From CAIWHR01 sp963708855 (GTDB taxonomy: Bacteria > Pseudomonadota > Gammaproteobacteria > Burkholderiales > Casimicrobiaceae), in NCBI GenBank assembly GCA_963708855.1, contig CAVPUM010000034.1, forward strand, positions 119,846 through 183,845: a stretch of DNA of 64,000 bases. The letters are read 5' to 3'. Shown here one piece after another: positions 34,020-43,112 of this stretch (its first letter is position 1; the number at the start of each line of letters is the position of its first letter). Made by a program: the position numbers and the translations under genes. Below the pieces are notes generated by a model. The model was given only the letters and a program-made list of their open reading frames with translations. It did not search any database and was not told the DNA's origin.

Positions 34020-35072
34020 TTACGCCCGCGCGGGACTCTCCGGCAACAGGCCGAGCATCGTGGCGGGCAGCGGCACCGCCTGCAGGGCGGGCGACGCCGG
34101 AGCCGAGTTGATGCCCAGTTCGCGCATCATCGTCATGATGGAGCTGAAATCGGCGGCCGTCTGCACGTCGGCGATCGGCTTGGCCAGCAGATTCACGGCA
34201 CGGCCGCTGACCACCAGCGGTATTTCCGGCGGCAGTTCGGCTCGCAACGAGCGGATTTCCTGGCCCGCGATCTTGCCCGAGATGCCCCGGTCGAACAGCA
34301 GCACGACCAGGCTCGTCTTGTAGGCGGTGGCCGCTCCGGCGATTTCCTGAGCCGGCACGCCCGCGCCGAGCGTCAGACAATTGACGCCCTCGGTGAACAG
34401 CAGCAGTTCGAGGATCGCGAGACCGAGCTGGTTCGGATCGTTGGGCGGCGTGGCGAGCAGCACGTGCTGCGCCTCGCGGGGAGGACGAACGAGCCGGGTC
34501 ACGTCGCGCAGCAGACGGTGCACGAGGTCGCCGAAGCGCAGTTCCTGGAAGGTCTCCATTTCGCCGCGCACAACCCTCTCGTGCACGGCCTCGTTCAGTG
34601 GAATGAGCGTCGCCTCGAGGAACTTGCGCATGCCCTGACCCGCCAGCAGCTTGGACAGATGATTCTGCAGCTCGCCGATACGATGCTGCGCGAGGAGCTT
34701 GACGGCGCTCTCGATCTCACCCGGCAGCGGCGCCGGGTCCTCGACCGTGAGTCCCAGCATCGATTGCAGCACCGATTCGGTCAGCGGCACCACGGCGCCG
34801 GCGCGCCAGCCTTCCGACAGGAGCTGCTTGATGAGCTTCAGGCGCGCGACCTGGTCCGGCGGATAGACGCGGTCACCGAAGCCGTCGCGCAGCGGCGCAG
34901 GAAAGTTGTAGCGGCGCTGCCACATGTAAAGCTGTTCGCGGCGCAAGCCGGTGATCCGGACGACCTCGCGGATGTGCAGCGCGTTGCGCGCATCACCCGC
35001 GGCGACGGATACTTCAGCCAATTCAACCGGCGGCTCGCGTCGGCGAGCGGGTGCTGTGATCAGGATGCCCAT
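34020..35072 (-). CDS. MerR-type regulator with cobalamin-binding-like domain (B12 His motif absent)
   Basis: 350 residues. The MerR winged helix starts at LHIREVVRITGLRREQLYMWQRRY (about 33-100), followed by a helical bundle (about 125-210, with NEAVHERVVRGEMETFQE) and a Rossmann-like B12-binding fold (about 215-315). This is the CarH/LitR layout. The DxHxxG motif whose His binds cobalt in such proteins appears as NDPNQLG, so adenosylcobalamin light sensing is doubtful. A 16-base palindrome lies 24 bases before the start and probably binds the protein itself. Confidence 0.85.
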   Translation of the reverse strand: MGILITAPARRREPPVELAEVSVAAGDARNALHIREVVRITGLRREQLYMWQRRYNFPAPLRDGFGDRVYPPDQVARLKLIKQLLSEGWRAGAVVPLTESVLQSMLGLTVEDPAPLPGEIESAVKLLAQHRIGELQNHLSKLLAGQGMRKFLEATLIPLNEAVHERVVRGEMETFQELRFGDLVHRLLRDVTRLVRPPREAQHVLLATPPNDPNQLGLAILELLLFTEGVNCLTLGAGVPAQEIAGAATAYKTSLVVLLFDRGISGKIAGQEIRSLRAELPPEIPLVVSGRAVNLLAKPIADVQTAADFSSIMTMMRELGINSAPASPALQAVPLPATMLGLLPESPARA

Positions 35073-35467
35073 CGTCGTCGTTCCCTAGCGTTTTGCGTCA
35101 CTCGCGTGACGTTGGCTGTGCTGCACAGTTCTGAAAATGAACGTTTTTCCGTTGCATCGCGGACTCGCGCGCGGCGCCGGAAGGGAACTTGTCGCCGCGG
35201 TTCAAGCTGTGGAGCACGGGCGGTACCATGCACGATGCGTGCCAGATGCGGACGCGCGCTATTGCCGGGCGGCTCGCTTTCGGTGATCATCTCCCTTGGA
35301 GGTCCCGCACAACCAACGTTCCGCTGCGCAAGCAAAGGTCGGCGTGCTGCCCGGCGAGATGTTCGACTTCCCTGGCGGCGAGGGCAATGCGGCGGCTGCC
35401 GATCGTGCACTACAACTTTAGGGGTTCACTTCTTGCCGCGCACTACCGGAAACCGCCCGTCACCCCG
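35073..35467. other. Divergent intergenic region between MerR-type and PilZ genes
   Basis: 395 bases without a credible gene. It holds the palindrome at 35096-35111 and an AT-richer patch at about 35120-35155. Open frames across it in both directions lack ribosome sites and family similarity. Promoters for both flanking genes must lie here, but no clear hexamers were found. Confidence 0.5.
35096..35111. promoter_or_regulatory. Palindromic operator candidate CGTCAC-N4-GTGACG
   Basis: Perfect 6-bp arms around TCGC, 24 bases upstream of the MerR-type start. Dimeric regulators of this class bind such palindromes between or near their own promoter elements, so autoregulation is the simplest reading. 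Confidence 0.5.
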
Positions 35468-37186
35468 ATGCTGAAATTCCGCAAATCGTCGTCAGAGCCC
35501 CTCGGTGATCCGCGATCCGCCGCGCGCTGGCTGACGTCCCTTCCGGCCAACGACCCGCTCGTCTCGCAGCACCGCATCGTCGCCGAACTGCGCACGCTCA
35601 CCGCACGTACGGCGCGCCGCAGGCCTCCGACCCTCGAAGGGATATTCAGCGTCGACGCCCATGCGACCGTCCTCGCGCGGACCCTGACGGCGCAGTATGT
35701 CGAGCATGTGGGTCGCTCCCCGAAGATCGGGGACCAGCTCTGGCAGGCGCTGTTCGATCTGGCGTATGCATTCCACGAGTGCTACGCGGGGTTTTACCGC
35801 GAGGTCAGCGATCAGGCGCACGGCGGCAGATGGCATGCGCTCCTGCCAGGGCTTATCGGGCGGCAGATCGTTCATCTGCGCCAGGACGCGAAGCTCCGGC
35901 TCTATCGTTGCGAGCGCTGGGTTCCGGCGAAATGGAGCGGGCTGTTCGGGCTTTTCACGCGCGCCTGCGCGTACCGGTTCGAGCGCGAGCCGCTACGCCT
36001 CGACCCGATGGGCGGGCCGACGACGATCGAGCGTGAGTTCCTGATGACCTTGCTGCTGCACCTTGCCAATCCCGGCAATCTGACGCCGAAGGAGGTCGAA
36101 TGGATCGCCGCGCAGCTTGGCGCATGGTGCCAGCCGCTGCGACTGACGGTGACGCCAACGTCGGCGACCACGTTCTACGTGGACCTCGCCGGAAGCGTTG
36201 GGTTGCGGCGCCGCTCGCTCGCGCCCCTCGAGGGCCGGGTGCTGTTCGTTGACCTGCAGCCGCTGCACGCGCTGTTCCTGCAGAACCGTGCCGCGCTGGA
36301 GCAGGCGGTAAGGAACGAACCGCGTTCCAAGAACACGGCGCATTACCGCGAACAGCTGGTGCTCTTCAACAAGCTCGCGAGCGGCATCGATCCCGAATAC
36401 AGGCCGCTGGCGCGACGGGGAGAACGCAAACCTGCGTCCGGTCCCGTCGACGCTATCGTCGGCTTTCCCTCCATCTGCGCGCAACTGCATCGAGACAAGA
36501 CTGGCGCGAAGGCGCCTGCCGGCGTCGACCGAAATTTCGGCAACACGATGGAACTCGCGGTCTTTGGGCGAACGCGCAACAGGCCGGGTTCCGTGGCGGG
36601 GCCAGGATCGGGGCGGCTCGCCGCGCCCACGTCGCTCGACGGTACCTGGGAGATGAAGGACATCAGCGCGTCGGGCTTCCGCCTCCATGCGCCGATGGGC
36701 GCCGCGACAGTGCTCACGCTCAACACGCTCGTGGCAATCCGCCGCCGCGGTCAGGAAGCATGGGTCCTGGGGATCATCCGGCGCATGCGCCGCCTTTCGG
36801 CCCAGGAGGCGGAGATCGGACTGCAGCTGATCGCGAACGTGCTGGCGGGTGCCGACCTCTGCGAACAACGCAAGGAGCGAGAGGCCGATTACTCGGTGAA
36901 CGGCGAGAATCCATCCGTCTCGGGGCGCGAGTTTCCCGGCCTGTTCCTGTCGTTCAACCGACGCGAGGGGGAGCCGCCAGTGCAGTCCTTGATCGTTCCT
37001 GCTGCCGAGTACCACCCGTCCAGGAGCTACACGCTTCGGACGGGAGTCTTGCCGCGCAAGATGCGGTACGGGCGCGTGTTCGAACGTCACGCAGACTGGG
37101 TTTGGACGGTCGTGGATCCCATCGCGCCGGGAACGGCCCCGGCAGAGTCCGGACCAGCCGATTTAGATGAACGGCCCCCACGCTAA
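35468..37186 (+). CDS. PilZ domain protein with large uncharacterised N-terminal region
   Basis: 572 residues. The first ~390 carry no domain I recognise (mainly helical, with ARWLTSLPANDPLVSQHRIV at the front). A PilZ-like domain sits at about 390-470: WEMKDISASGFRLHAP matches the D/NxSxxG motif, and AIRRRGQEAWVLGIIRRMRR the strand pair after it. The upstream RxxxR needed for c-di-GMP is not obvious. About 100 further residues follow. A longer frame to 35189 exists but ATG 35468 starts where sequence becomes protein-like. The last residues (DERPPR) and stop are contributed by repeat copy E. Confidence 0.6.
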   Translation: MLKFRKSSSEPLGDPRSAARWLTSLPANDPLVSQHRIVAELRTLTARTARRRPPTLEGIFSVDAHATVLARTLTAQYVEHVGRSPKIGDQLWQALFDLAYAFHECYAGFYREVSDQAHGGRWHALLPGLIGRQIVHLRQDAKLRLYRCERWVPAKWSGLFGLFTRACAYRFEREPLRLDPMGGPTTIEREFLMTLLLHLANPGNLTPKEVEWIAAQLGAWCQPLRLTVTPTSATTFYVDLAGSVGLRRRSLAPLEGRVLFVDLQPLHALFLQNRAALEQAVRNEPRSKNTAHYREQLVLFNKLASGIDPEYRPLARRGERKPASGPVDAIVGFPSICAQLHRDKTGAKAPAGVDRNFGNTMELAVFGRTRNRPGSVAGPGSGRLAAPTSLDGTWEMKDISASGFRLHAPMGAATVLTLNTLVAIRRRGQEAWVLGIIRRMRRLSAQEAEIGLQLIANVLAGADLCEQRKEREADYSVNGENPSVSGREFPGLFLSFNRREGEPPVQSLIVPAAEYHPSRSYTLRTGVLPRKMRYGRVFERHADWVWTVVDPIAPGTAPAESGPADLDERPPR

Positions 37187-37250
37187 CTTTGTTCGCTGTC
37201 CCCCGCGGGGGCGCGCTGTGCCCTTCGGGCGGCCGGGCGGGCACTGCTGA
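37166..37250 (+). repeat. Dispersed intergenic repeat, copy E (subtype 1)
   Basis: 85 bases: GATGAACGGCCCCCACGCTA, GTTCGCTGTCCCCCGCGGGGGC, GCCCTTCGGGCGGCCGGGC. It begins inside the PilZ gene, providing its stop codon (TAA within CGCTAAC), and ends 10 bases before the next start. Confidence 0.85.
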
Positions 37251-37260
37251 CCGCGCGCGC

Positions 37261-38919
37261 ATGGCGCCAGATCGCTACCGCGAGATCTGCGCGGCGCACC
37301 GTTGGAACGTGCCAGCGGAATTCAACATCGCGCAGGCCTGTTGCGCGCGCTGGGCGAACGATCGCTCCCGCTTCGCGTTGTACTGGGAGGACGAGTCGGG
37401 GGCGCGTGCCGCGTTCACCTTCTGGGATCTGCAGCAGAATGTGAATCGGCTGTCCAACGCCCTCGCCGCGTCGGGCATCGGGCGCGGCGACAAGATCGCG
37501 CTCATCCTTCCCCAGCGCCCGGAGACCGTGGTCGCGCACATGGCCGCCTATCAGCTGGGAGCCGTTGCGGTGCCGTTGTCCTTCCTGTTCGGTCCGGAAG
37601 CGCTCGAATATCGGCTGATCGATTCCGAGGCGAGGATCGCGTTCGTGGACCCGCTGTCACAACCGAACCTCGCGTCGATCCGCGAGCGCTGCCCCGGCGT
37701 CGCCCATGTCATCGGCGTCGCGGGCGCGCGCGACGCATGGATCACGCCCTACGAGTCGTTGCTCGAGAAGGCGTCGTGCCATTTCGCGCCCGTGGCGACC
37801 CGAGCGATCGATCCCGCGCTCCTGGTCTACACGAGCGGCACTACGGGACCGCCGAAGGGCGCGCTGATGCCGCAGCAATGCCTGCTCGGCAATCTGCCCG
37901 GATTCGTCCACTCGCACGATGGCTACCCGCGCGAAGGCGACCTCTTCTGGTCGCCGGCCGACTGGGCATGGACCGGCGGCCTGATGGACGCGCTGCTCCC
38001 GGCGCTCTATTTCGGCCAGCCGATTGTCGGCTATCGCGGGCGGTTCGATCCGGACCGCGCGCTCCGCCTGATCGAGAAATACGGGGTTCGCAACGCGTTC
38101 CTGTTCCCGACCGCGCTCAAGATGATGATGAAGGCGCATCCGCGGCCGCGCGAACGCTTCGATGTTCGCCTGCGAACCATCATGAGCGCGGGCGAAGCCG
38201 TCGGGACGGCGGTATTCGACTGGGCGCGCGACGCCTTCGGCGTCACCATCAACGAGATGTTCGGGCAGACCGAAATGAATTACGTCGTCGGCAACTCGCA
38301 GGAGTTGTGGCCGGCGAAACCCGGGTCGATGGGCCGCCCGTACCCCGGCCACCGCATCGCCGCGATCGGCGACGACGGCAGCGAGGTCGGCGTGGGCGAG
38401 ATCGGCGAGGTCGCGGTCCATCGCATCGCGCCCGATGGCAATCCGGACCCCGTCTTCTTCCTCGAGTACTACAGGAACCCCGAGGGGACCGCAAAGAAGT
38501 TCACCGGCGACTGGTGCCGCACCGGCGACCTCGCGAAGCGCGACGCCGAGGGTTACCTCTGGTACCAGGGCCGCGCCGACGACATGTTCAAGGCGGCCGG
38601 ATACCGGATCGGCCCGGCGGAGATCGAGAACTGCCTCGTCCGCCATCCGGCGGTCGCGAACGCTGCCGTGGTCCCGTCGCCCGACGAGATGCGCGGCAAT
38701 GTCGTGAAGGCGTTCATCGTGCTCGCCGCGGGCCAGGCACCGTCGGCGGCGATCGAGGACGACATACGGGAACACGTGCGGCGTCACCTTGCGCCCTACG
38801 AATACCCCAAGGAAATCGAGTTCATCGACGCGCTGCCGATGACCACCACCGGCAAAGTGCAGCGGCGCGTGCTGCGCGAACGCGAACGCGAACGGAAAAC
38901 AGGGAAGACGCAGGCGTGA
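37261..38919 (+). CDS. AMP-dependent acyl-CoA synthetase
   Basis: 552 residues of the adenylate-forming superfamily. The ATP loop is LLVYTSGTTGPPKGAL, followed by NEMFGQTEMNYVVGN (A5), TGDLAKRDAEGYLWYQGRADD (A7/A8) and the catalytic lysine region TTTGKVQRR near the C-terminus. It activates a carboxylic acid as an acyl-AMP and makes the CoA thioester. Specificity is unreadable; medium-chain or aromatic acids are both possible, and an aromatic acid would fit the Mo-enzyme cluster, though that lies 22 kb away. Confidence 0.88.
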   Translation: MAPDRYREICAAHRWNVPAEFNIAQACCARWANDRSRFALYWEDESGARAAFTFWDLQQNVNRLSNALAASGIGRGDKIALILPQRPETVVAHMAAYQLGAVAVPLSFLFGPEALEYRLIDSEARIAFVDPLSQPNLASIRERCPGVAHVIGVAGARDAWITPYESLLEKASCHFAPVATRAIDPALLVYTSGTTGPPKGALMPQQCLLGNLPGFVHSHDGYPREGDLFWSPADWAWTGGLMDALLPALYFGQPIVGYRGRFDPDRALRLIEKYGVRNAFLFPTALKMMMKAHPRPRERFDVRLRTIMSAGEAVGTAVFDWARDAFGVTINEMFGQTEMNYVVGNSQELWPAKPGSMGRPYPGHRIAAIGDDGSEVGVGEIGEVAVHRIAPDGNPDPVFFLEYYRNPEGTAKKFTGDWCRTGDLAKRDAEGYLWYQGRADDMFKAAGYRIGPAEIENCLVRHPAVANAAVVPSPDEMRGNVVKAFIVLAAGQAPSAAIEDDIREHVRRHLAPYEYPKEIEFIDALPMTTTGKVQRRVLRERERERKTGKTQA

Positions 38920-38935
38920 GTGCCGGCTACCGGGC

Positions 38936-39517
38936 TCATCCCCCCGGCTCTGTTCTCAAGCGCTCGAGAAATCCGCGATGGCTGAGCACCCACGCGACGG
39001 CCGGCACCACGGTCGGCAATATCAGCGTGCCGAACTGATAGAAAAAGGCGATTGCTTCCCGCTGCCATGCCACGAATCCTGTCTGTGACGCTATCTGCGG
39101 GCCCGATGTGATGGCGATGGTCTTCAGAAAGTCGGCGAGGACACCCCAGGCGACGAACGGGATCAGTGCCGCGTAGCCGGCGAGCAGGCGGCGCGCCCAG
39201 CCGGGCTCGCGCGCGGCGAGCACCAGCGCCGCGTAGAGCGGCAGCCCGAACGAATACAGCAGCATGTTGACGTCGACGGTGATCTCGGCACCACGCGTCA
39301 GGGTCGAGCCGGGTTTGAGCGCCGTCGCGAAGATGAGCACGGAGCCGGCCTGCTCGACATCTCTCACCAGATCGCCGAATGCCGGGCGCGCGACGAGTTC
39401 GACGAGCAGCGCCACCGGCCACATCAGCACGGGTGCCGCGAAATACCAGACGACGAACGCCGCCGGCAGCCACGCGAAAACCCTGGCGATGAAGCCGCGA
39501 AGCGGGCCGGGCGTCAC
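38936..39517 (-). CDS. Exosortase H-associated membrane protein
   Basis: 193 residues with about five membrane helices (WLPAAFVVWYFAAPVLMWPV, LLYSFGLPLYAALVLAA, YAALIPFVAWGVLADFLKTI). The segment TRGAEITVDVNMLLYSFGLP is typical of the partner protein encoded next to exosortase H. Its role is unknown. It starts 25 bases after the xrtH stop on the same strand and converges with the acyl-CoA synthetase gene. Confidence 0.7.
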   Translation of the reverse strand: MTPGPLRGFIARVFAWLPAAFVVWYFAAPVLMWPVALLVELVARPAFGDLVRDVEQAGSVLIFATALKPGSTLTRGAEITVDVNMLLYSFGLPLYAALVLAAREPGWARRLLAGYAALIPFVAWGVLADFLKTIAITSGPQIASQTGFVAWQREAIAFFYQFGTLILPTVVPAVAWVLSHRGFLERLRTEPGG

Positions 39518-39542
39518 ACTCGGCGCCCCGCTCGTCCCGTGA

Positions 39543-40082
39543 TCATGCCGTCACCGGCGCGGCGGAGCCTCCCCGCGGCCCGCCCGGTCCGCCGCCGCGA
39601 CCATCGGCCTTCGGGAGCAGACGAACCCAGACCAGCCACACGAGCAGCACGTCGAGCATGATCAACGCCTGCCAGACGTAAAGATGCGCCCATTCGAACG
39701 CCTGCATGTTCCATTGTCCGAGGTAGAACAGGCTGATGACGCGCACGACGTTGAGGCCCTGCACCGCGACGATGCCGGCGGCCAGACCGACGAGCTTTCC
39801 CCGCCACGGCGCGGGGAACGCGAATATCGCGGCAACCAGTACGATCGTCGCTTCGATGCCGTTGCAGCCCGCCTCGATCGAGACCGCGAAACCGTTCACC
39901 GTGCTGCGCAGGATCTTGCCCGCCGCCGCGACATTGGGGTCGATGACGGTGACGAACCAGGCGCTGATCGCCGCCAGCGCATTGGTCCAGGGGACGACGA
40001 AATGCTTCTGCACCCACGGGGTGAGCTCGAGGCCGAAGAGCGTCGCCTGCAGCACGACAAAAGTGATGAAGAATCGAAGCAC
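39543..40082 (-). CDS. xrtH: Exosortase H
   Basis: 179 residues, a short exosortase with about five helices. The catalytic triad can be placed: Cys in IEAGCNGIEATIVL, Arg in GLNVVRVISLFYLG, His in EWAHLYVWQ. Exosortase H is thought to process proteins carrying an IPTL-type C-terminal sorting signal and send them to the cell surface. No such target is encoded in this window. The Gly-rich C-terminal tail is low-complexity. Confidence 0.85.
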   Translation of the reverse strand: MLRFFITFVVLQATLFGLELTPWVQKHFVVPWTNALAAISAWFVTVIDPNVAAAGKILRSTVNGFAVSIEAGCNGIEATIVLVAAIFAFPAPWRGKLVGLAAGIVAVQGLNVVRVISLFYLGQWNMQAFEWAHLYVWQALIMLDVLLVWLVWVRLLPKADGRGGGPGGPRGGSAAPVTA

Positions 40083-40151
40083 CCCGGGATTCTACCGAAG
40101 CGGACGACAACGCGGTGTCCGGCAGCCGATGCCGTACCGCAAACGAGGCGC

Positions 40152-41465
40152 CTAGCCGGTCGCCGTCTTCGCGCGCGCGAGCGGGGGATTCGCCGCGAAA
40201 TAGCGCCGGATGCCGTCGCTCATCGATTCGGCGAACTGCGCCTGGTGGCGATCGCTGCGCAGCTTCAGCTCCTCGTCGGGATTGGAGATGAACGCCGTCT
40301 CGACCAGGACCGACGGTATGTCCGGTGCCTTCAGGACGGCGAATCCCGCCTGCTCGACCGCGCTCTTGTGCAGTGTGTTGATCGCGCCGATGCTGTTCAG
40401 CAGGTGCCGTCCGACCTTGAGGCTGTCGCTGATCTGGGCGGTCTGCGAGAGATCGAGCAGCGTGCGCGCGAGCGCGGGGTCCTTGCCTTCGAGATTCACG
40501 CCGCCGATCAGATCCGCGGCATTCTGCTGTTGCGCGAGCCACTTCGCCGCCGTGCTGGTCGCGCCGCTCTCGGACAGCGCGAACACCGACGAGCCGCGCG
40601 CCCGCGCCTCGCGAAACGCATCGGCGTGAATCGAGACGAAGAGATCGGCCTCGACGCGGCGCGCCTTCTGCACGCGGGCAGCGAGCGGCACGTAGTAGTC
40701 GTCGTCGCGCGTCAGCATGGCCCGCATGCCGGGCTCGGCGTCGATGAGGCGCTTCAGCTTCCTGCCGATCGCCAGCGTGACGTCCTTCTCCAGCGTGCCG
40801 CGGCGACCCACCGCGCCGGGATCCTCGCCGCCGTGGCCCGGATCGAGCGCGATGGTAATCCGCCGTCGTCCCTGCGGTTTCGCACCTGGCTTGAGATCGG
40901 CGGCGGGCGGCAGTGCCGCACCACCGGGCTTCGTGTCCGCGCCGGTTGCGTCGCGTTTCTCCTCGAGCAGCGCCATCAGCGGATCGAGAGGCGTCAGCGG
41001 ATAGAGGTCGAGGACGACACGGTATCCGAACTCGGCCACCGGCTTCAGCACGAACAGCTGCGTTCGCGCCTCGGATTTCAGATCGAACACCACGCGCAGC
41101 GTTTCCGGCGCCCTTGTCCCGAAGCGGATCGCCGCGATGTACGGGTCCGACGCCTGCACGCGCGTCGGGAGTTGCGCGAGCTCGGGCGTGAGTCGCACGC
41201 CTTCGAGTTCCAGAACGACGCGGTGCGGATCCTTCAGCGTCGAAACCTGGTGGGCGACGGAAACCGACGCCTCGAGCACGACGCGCGTGTACTCCTGCGC
41301 GGGCCACATCCGCGCGGACGCGATGCGCGCGACGTTGGCCCAGGCCGCGGTCGGCACGATGAGTTGCGCTGCCGGCAGCAGCAGCCATCGGCAAACGCGT
41401 CGGCGCTCCAGCGATATCGCGACTATGGCGGGTTTGCGCCGGAGTAGGTCATCGCCCTCAGACAT
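40152..41465 (-). CDS. amiC: N-acetylmuramoyl-L-alanine amidase (AmiC type, AMIN plus Amidase_3)
   Basis: 437 residues. A possible Tat signal (LERRRVCRWLLLPAAQLIVPTAAWA) precedes an AMIN domain (about 45-150) and, after a Pro/Lys linker, an Amidase_3 catalytic domain: TIALDPGHGGEDPGAVG (zinc His), SIHADAF (second His) and PSVLVETAFISNPDEE (catalytic Glu). It cleaves stem peptides from murein at division sites in the periplasm. It overlaps the end of tsaE by 43 bases, the common tsaE-amiC order. Confidence 0.9.
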   Translation of the reverse strand: MSEGDDLLRRKPAIVAISLERRRVCRWLLLPAAQLIVPTAAWANVARIASARMWPAQEYTRVVLEASVSVAHQVSTLKDPHRVVLELEGVRLTPELAQLPTRVQASDPYIAAIRFGTRAPETLRVVFDLKSEARTQLFVLKPVAEFGYRVVLDLYPLTPLDPLMALLEEKRDATGADTKPGGAALPPAADLKPGAKPQGRRRITIALDPGHGGEDPGAVGRRGTLEKDVTLAIGRKLKRLIDAEPGMRAMLTRDDDYYVPLAARVQKARRVEADLFVSIHADAFREARARGSSVFALSESGATSTAAKWLAQQQNAADLIGGVNLEGKDPALARTLLDLSQTAQISDSLKVGRHLLNSIGAINTLHKSAVEQAGFAVLKAPDIPSVLVETAFISNPDEELKLRSDRHQAQFAESMSDGIRRYFAANPPLARAKTATG

Positions 41466-41914
41466 CGTTCACCGGCCTCCGTGTGCGCAACAAGCGCGAG
41501 ATTGCGTCCCGCCAGCGAGGCGTCGTCCGCATACGTGAAGGTCAAGGCGAGGTCGGGTGCCGCCAACAGACCGCCGACCCGCTCTGGCCATTCGATCAGG
41601 CAAACCGTGTCCCGCCGAAAGCAATCGGCGAACCCCGCCGTCTCCCACTCTTCTGGATCGGCGAACCGATAAAAATCAAAGTGATAAAAGTATAAGCTCG
41701 AAAGCGGGTAATGTTCAACCAATGGATAGCTCGGACTCTTGACCGGACCCGCCCACCCCAGCGCCTTGAGGCATCCGCGCACGAGCGTGGTCTTCCCCGC
41801 ACCGAGGTCGCCCGACAGCGTGACGATCATTCCGCCGGCGAGCCCGCGCGCGAGACGTGCCCCGGCTGCTTCGGTGGCAGCGGCGTCGGGGAGGGTGAGG
41901 GCGGCGATGGACAT
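41423..41914 (-). CDS. tsaE: tRNA t6A synthesis ATPase TsaE
   Basis: 163 residues with the P-loop SGDLGAGKTTLVRG, the SPSYPLVEHYP switch segment and HFDFYRFADPEEWE. It works with TsaB and TsaD to make threonylcarbamoyl-adenosine at position 37 of tRNAs. The start ATG 41914 fits the family N-terminus. The part coding LYFYHFDFYRF makes a local AT-rich patch (41660-41710). It is divergent from queG across 42 bases. Confidence 0.92.
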   Translation of the reverse strand: MSIAALTLPDAAATEAAGARLARGLAGGMIVTLSGDLGAGKTTLVRGCLKALGWAGPVKSPSYPLVEHYPLSSLYFYHFDFYRFADPEEWETAGFADCFRRDTVCLIEWPERVGGLLAAPDLALTFTYADDASLAGRNLALVAHTEAGERCLRAMTYSGANPP

Positions 41915-41956
41915 GATGCGGGAATGCACGCGCGCTCGTGGTGTACGCTTTCGCGG

Positions 41957-43048
41957 ATGGCAACGCTGCGCCCGCGCCCAGACGCCCCCGCCGCCGTGAC
42001 CGACTGGCCCGCGCTCGCCGCGCACATCGCGCGCTGGGGCGAGGCGTTGGGATTCCAGGAGATCGGCATCGCCGGCACCGACCTCGAAATCGAGGAGCGA
42101 CGGCTGGCCGAATGGCTCGCCGCGGGCCGGCAAGGCGCAATGGATTATATGGCAAGGCACGGGGCGACCCGCGCGCGACCGCGCGAGCTCGTTCCGGGGA
42201 CCCTGCGCGTCATCACTGCCCGCATGAACTATCGGCCGCCGGGGGCACGAGCGAGCGCGGCGGTGCTGGACGATCCGACGAAGGCGTTCGTCGCGCGCTA
42301 CGCGCTCGGCCGCGACTACCACAAGGTGCTGCGCGCGAAGCTGCAGCAGCTCGCCGACCACATTGCGTCGATGATCGGCGCTTTCGGCTACCGCGTGTTC
42401 ACCGACAGCGCTCCCGTGCTGGAAGTGGCGCTGGCGGCGAAGTCCGGCATCGGCTGGCAGGGCAAGCACACGCTGCTCCTGACGCGCGATGCCGGTTCCT
42501 GGTTCTTCCTGGGCGAGATCTACACCGACCTCCCGCTGCCCGAGACACCACCGCAGACGTCGCACTGCGGCAGCTGCAGCGCGTGCATCGACATCTGTCC
42601 CACCGGCGCGATCGTCGCGCCCTACGAGCTCGACGCCCGCCGCTGCATCTCGTATCTCACGATCGAGCTGCCCGGCAGCATTCCCGAAGCGTTGCGGCCA
42701 CTCATCGGCAACCGCGTCTACGGTTGCGACGACTGCCAGCTGTGCTGCCCCTGGAACCGGTTCGCGCAGGATGCGAGCGAGCCTGATTTCGCCGTGCGCA
42801 ACGGCCTCGACGACGCCGATCTGGTCGCGCTGTTCGCCTGGACCGAGGCCGAGTTCACCTCACGCCTGGCCGGCAGCGCGATCCGGCGCATCGGCTTCGA
42901 GCGGTGGTCACGCAATCTGGCGGTCGGGCTCGGCAACGCGCCGGGTCATCCGGGCATCGTCGCCGCGCTCGAGGCGCGCGCCGACGATCCATCGGTTCTG
43001 GTGCGCGAGCACGTCGCCTGGGCGCTGGCGCGGCATCGTGGAAATTAG
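41957..43048 (+). CDS. queG: Epoxyqueuosine reductase
   Basis: 363 residues. The N-terminal half is the cobalamin-binding part (DYHKVLRAKLQQL, GWQGKHTLLL), then two [4Fe-4S] motifs CGSCSACIDICP and CDDCQLCCPWN, and HEAT-like repeats at the end (ADDPSVLVREHVAWAL). It reduces epoxyqueuosine to queuosine in tRNA, and together with gluQ at 30472 shows the cell makes and glutamylates queuosine. ATG 41957 begins the conserved part. It converges with gspF. Confidence 0.93.
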   Translation: MATLRPRPDAPAAVTDWPALAAHIARWGEALGFQEIGIAGTDLEIEERRLAEWLAAGRQGAMDYMARHGATRARPRELVPGTLRVITARMNYRPPGARASAAVLDDPTKAFVARYALGRDYHKVLRAKLQQLADHIASMIGAFGYRVFTDSAPVLEVALAAKSGIGWQGKHTLLLTRDAGSWFFLGEIYTDLPLPETPPQTSHCGSCSACIDICPTGAIVAPYELDARRCISYLTIELPGSIPEALRPLIGNRVYGCDDCQLCCPWNRFAQDASEPDFAVRNGLDDADLVALFAWTEAEFTSRLAGSAIRRIGFERWSRNLAVGLGNAPGHPGIVAALEARADDPSVLVREHVAWALARHRGN

Positions 43049-43112
43049 GGTCCGATGCCGCTTTGCCCCGGACCGACATCCAGCTGGGCCGCAGGCGCGC
43101 AGCGAACGCGCA

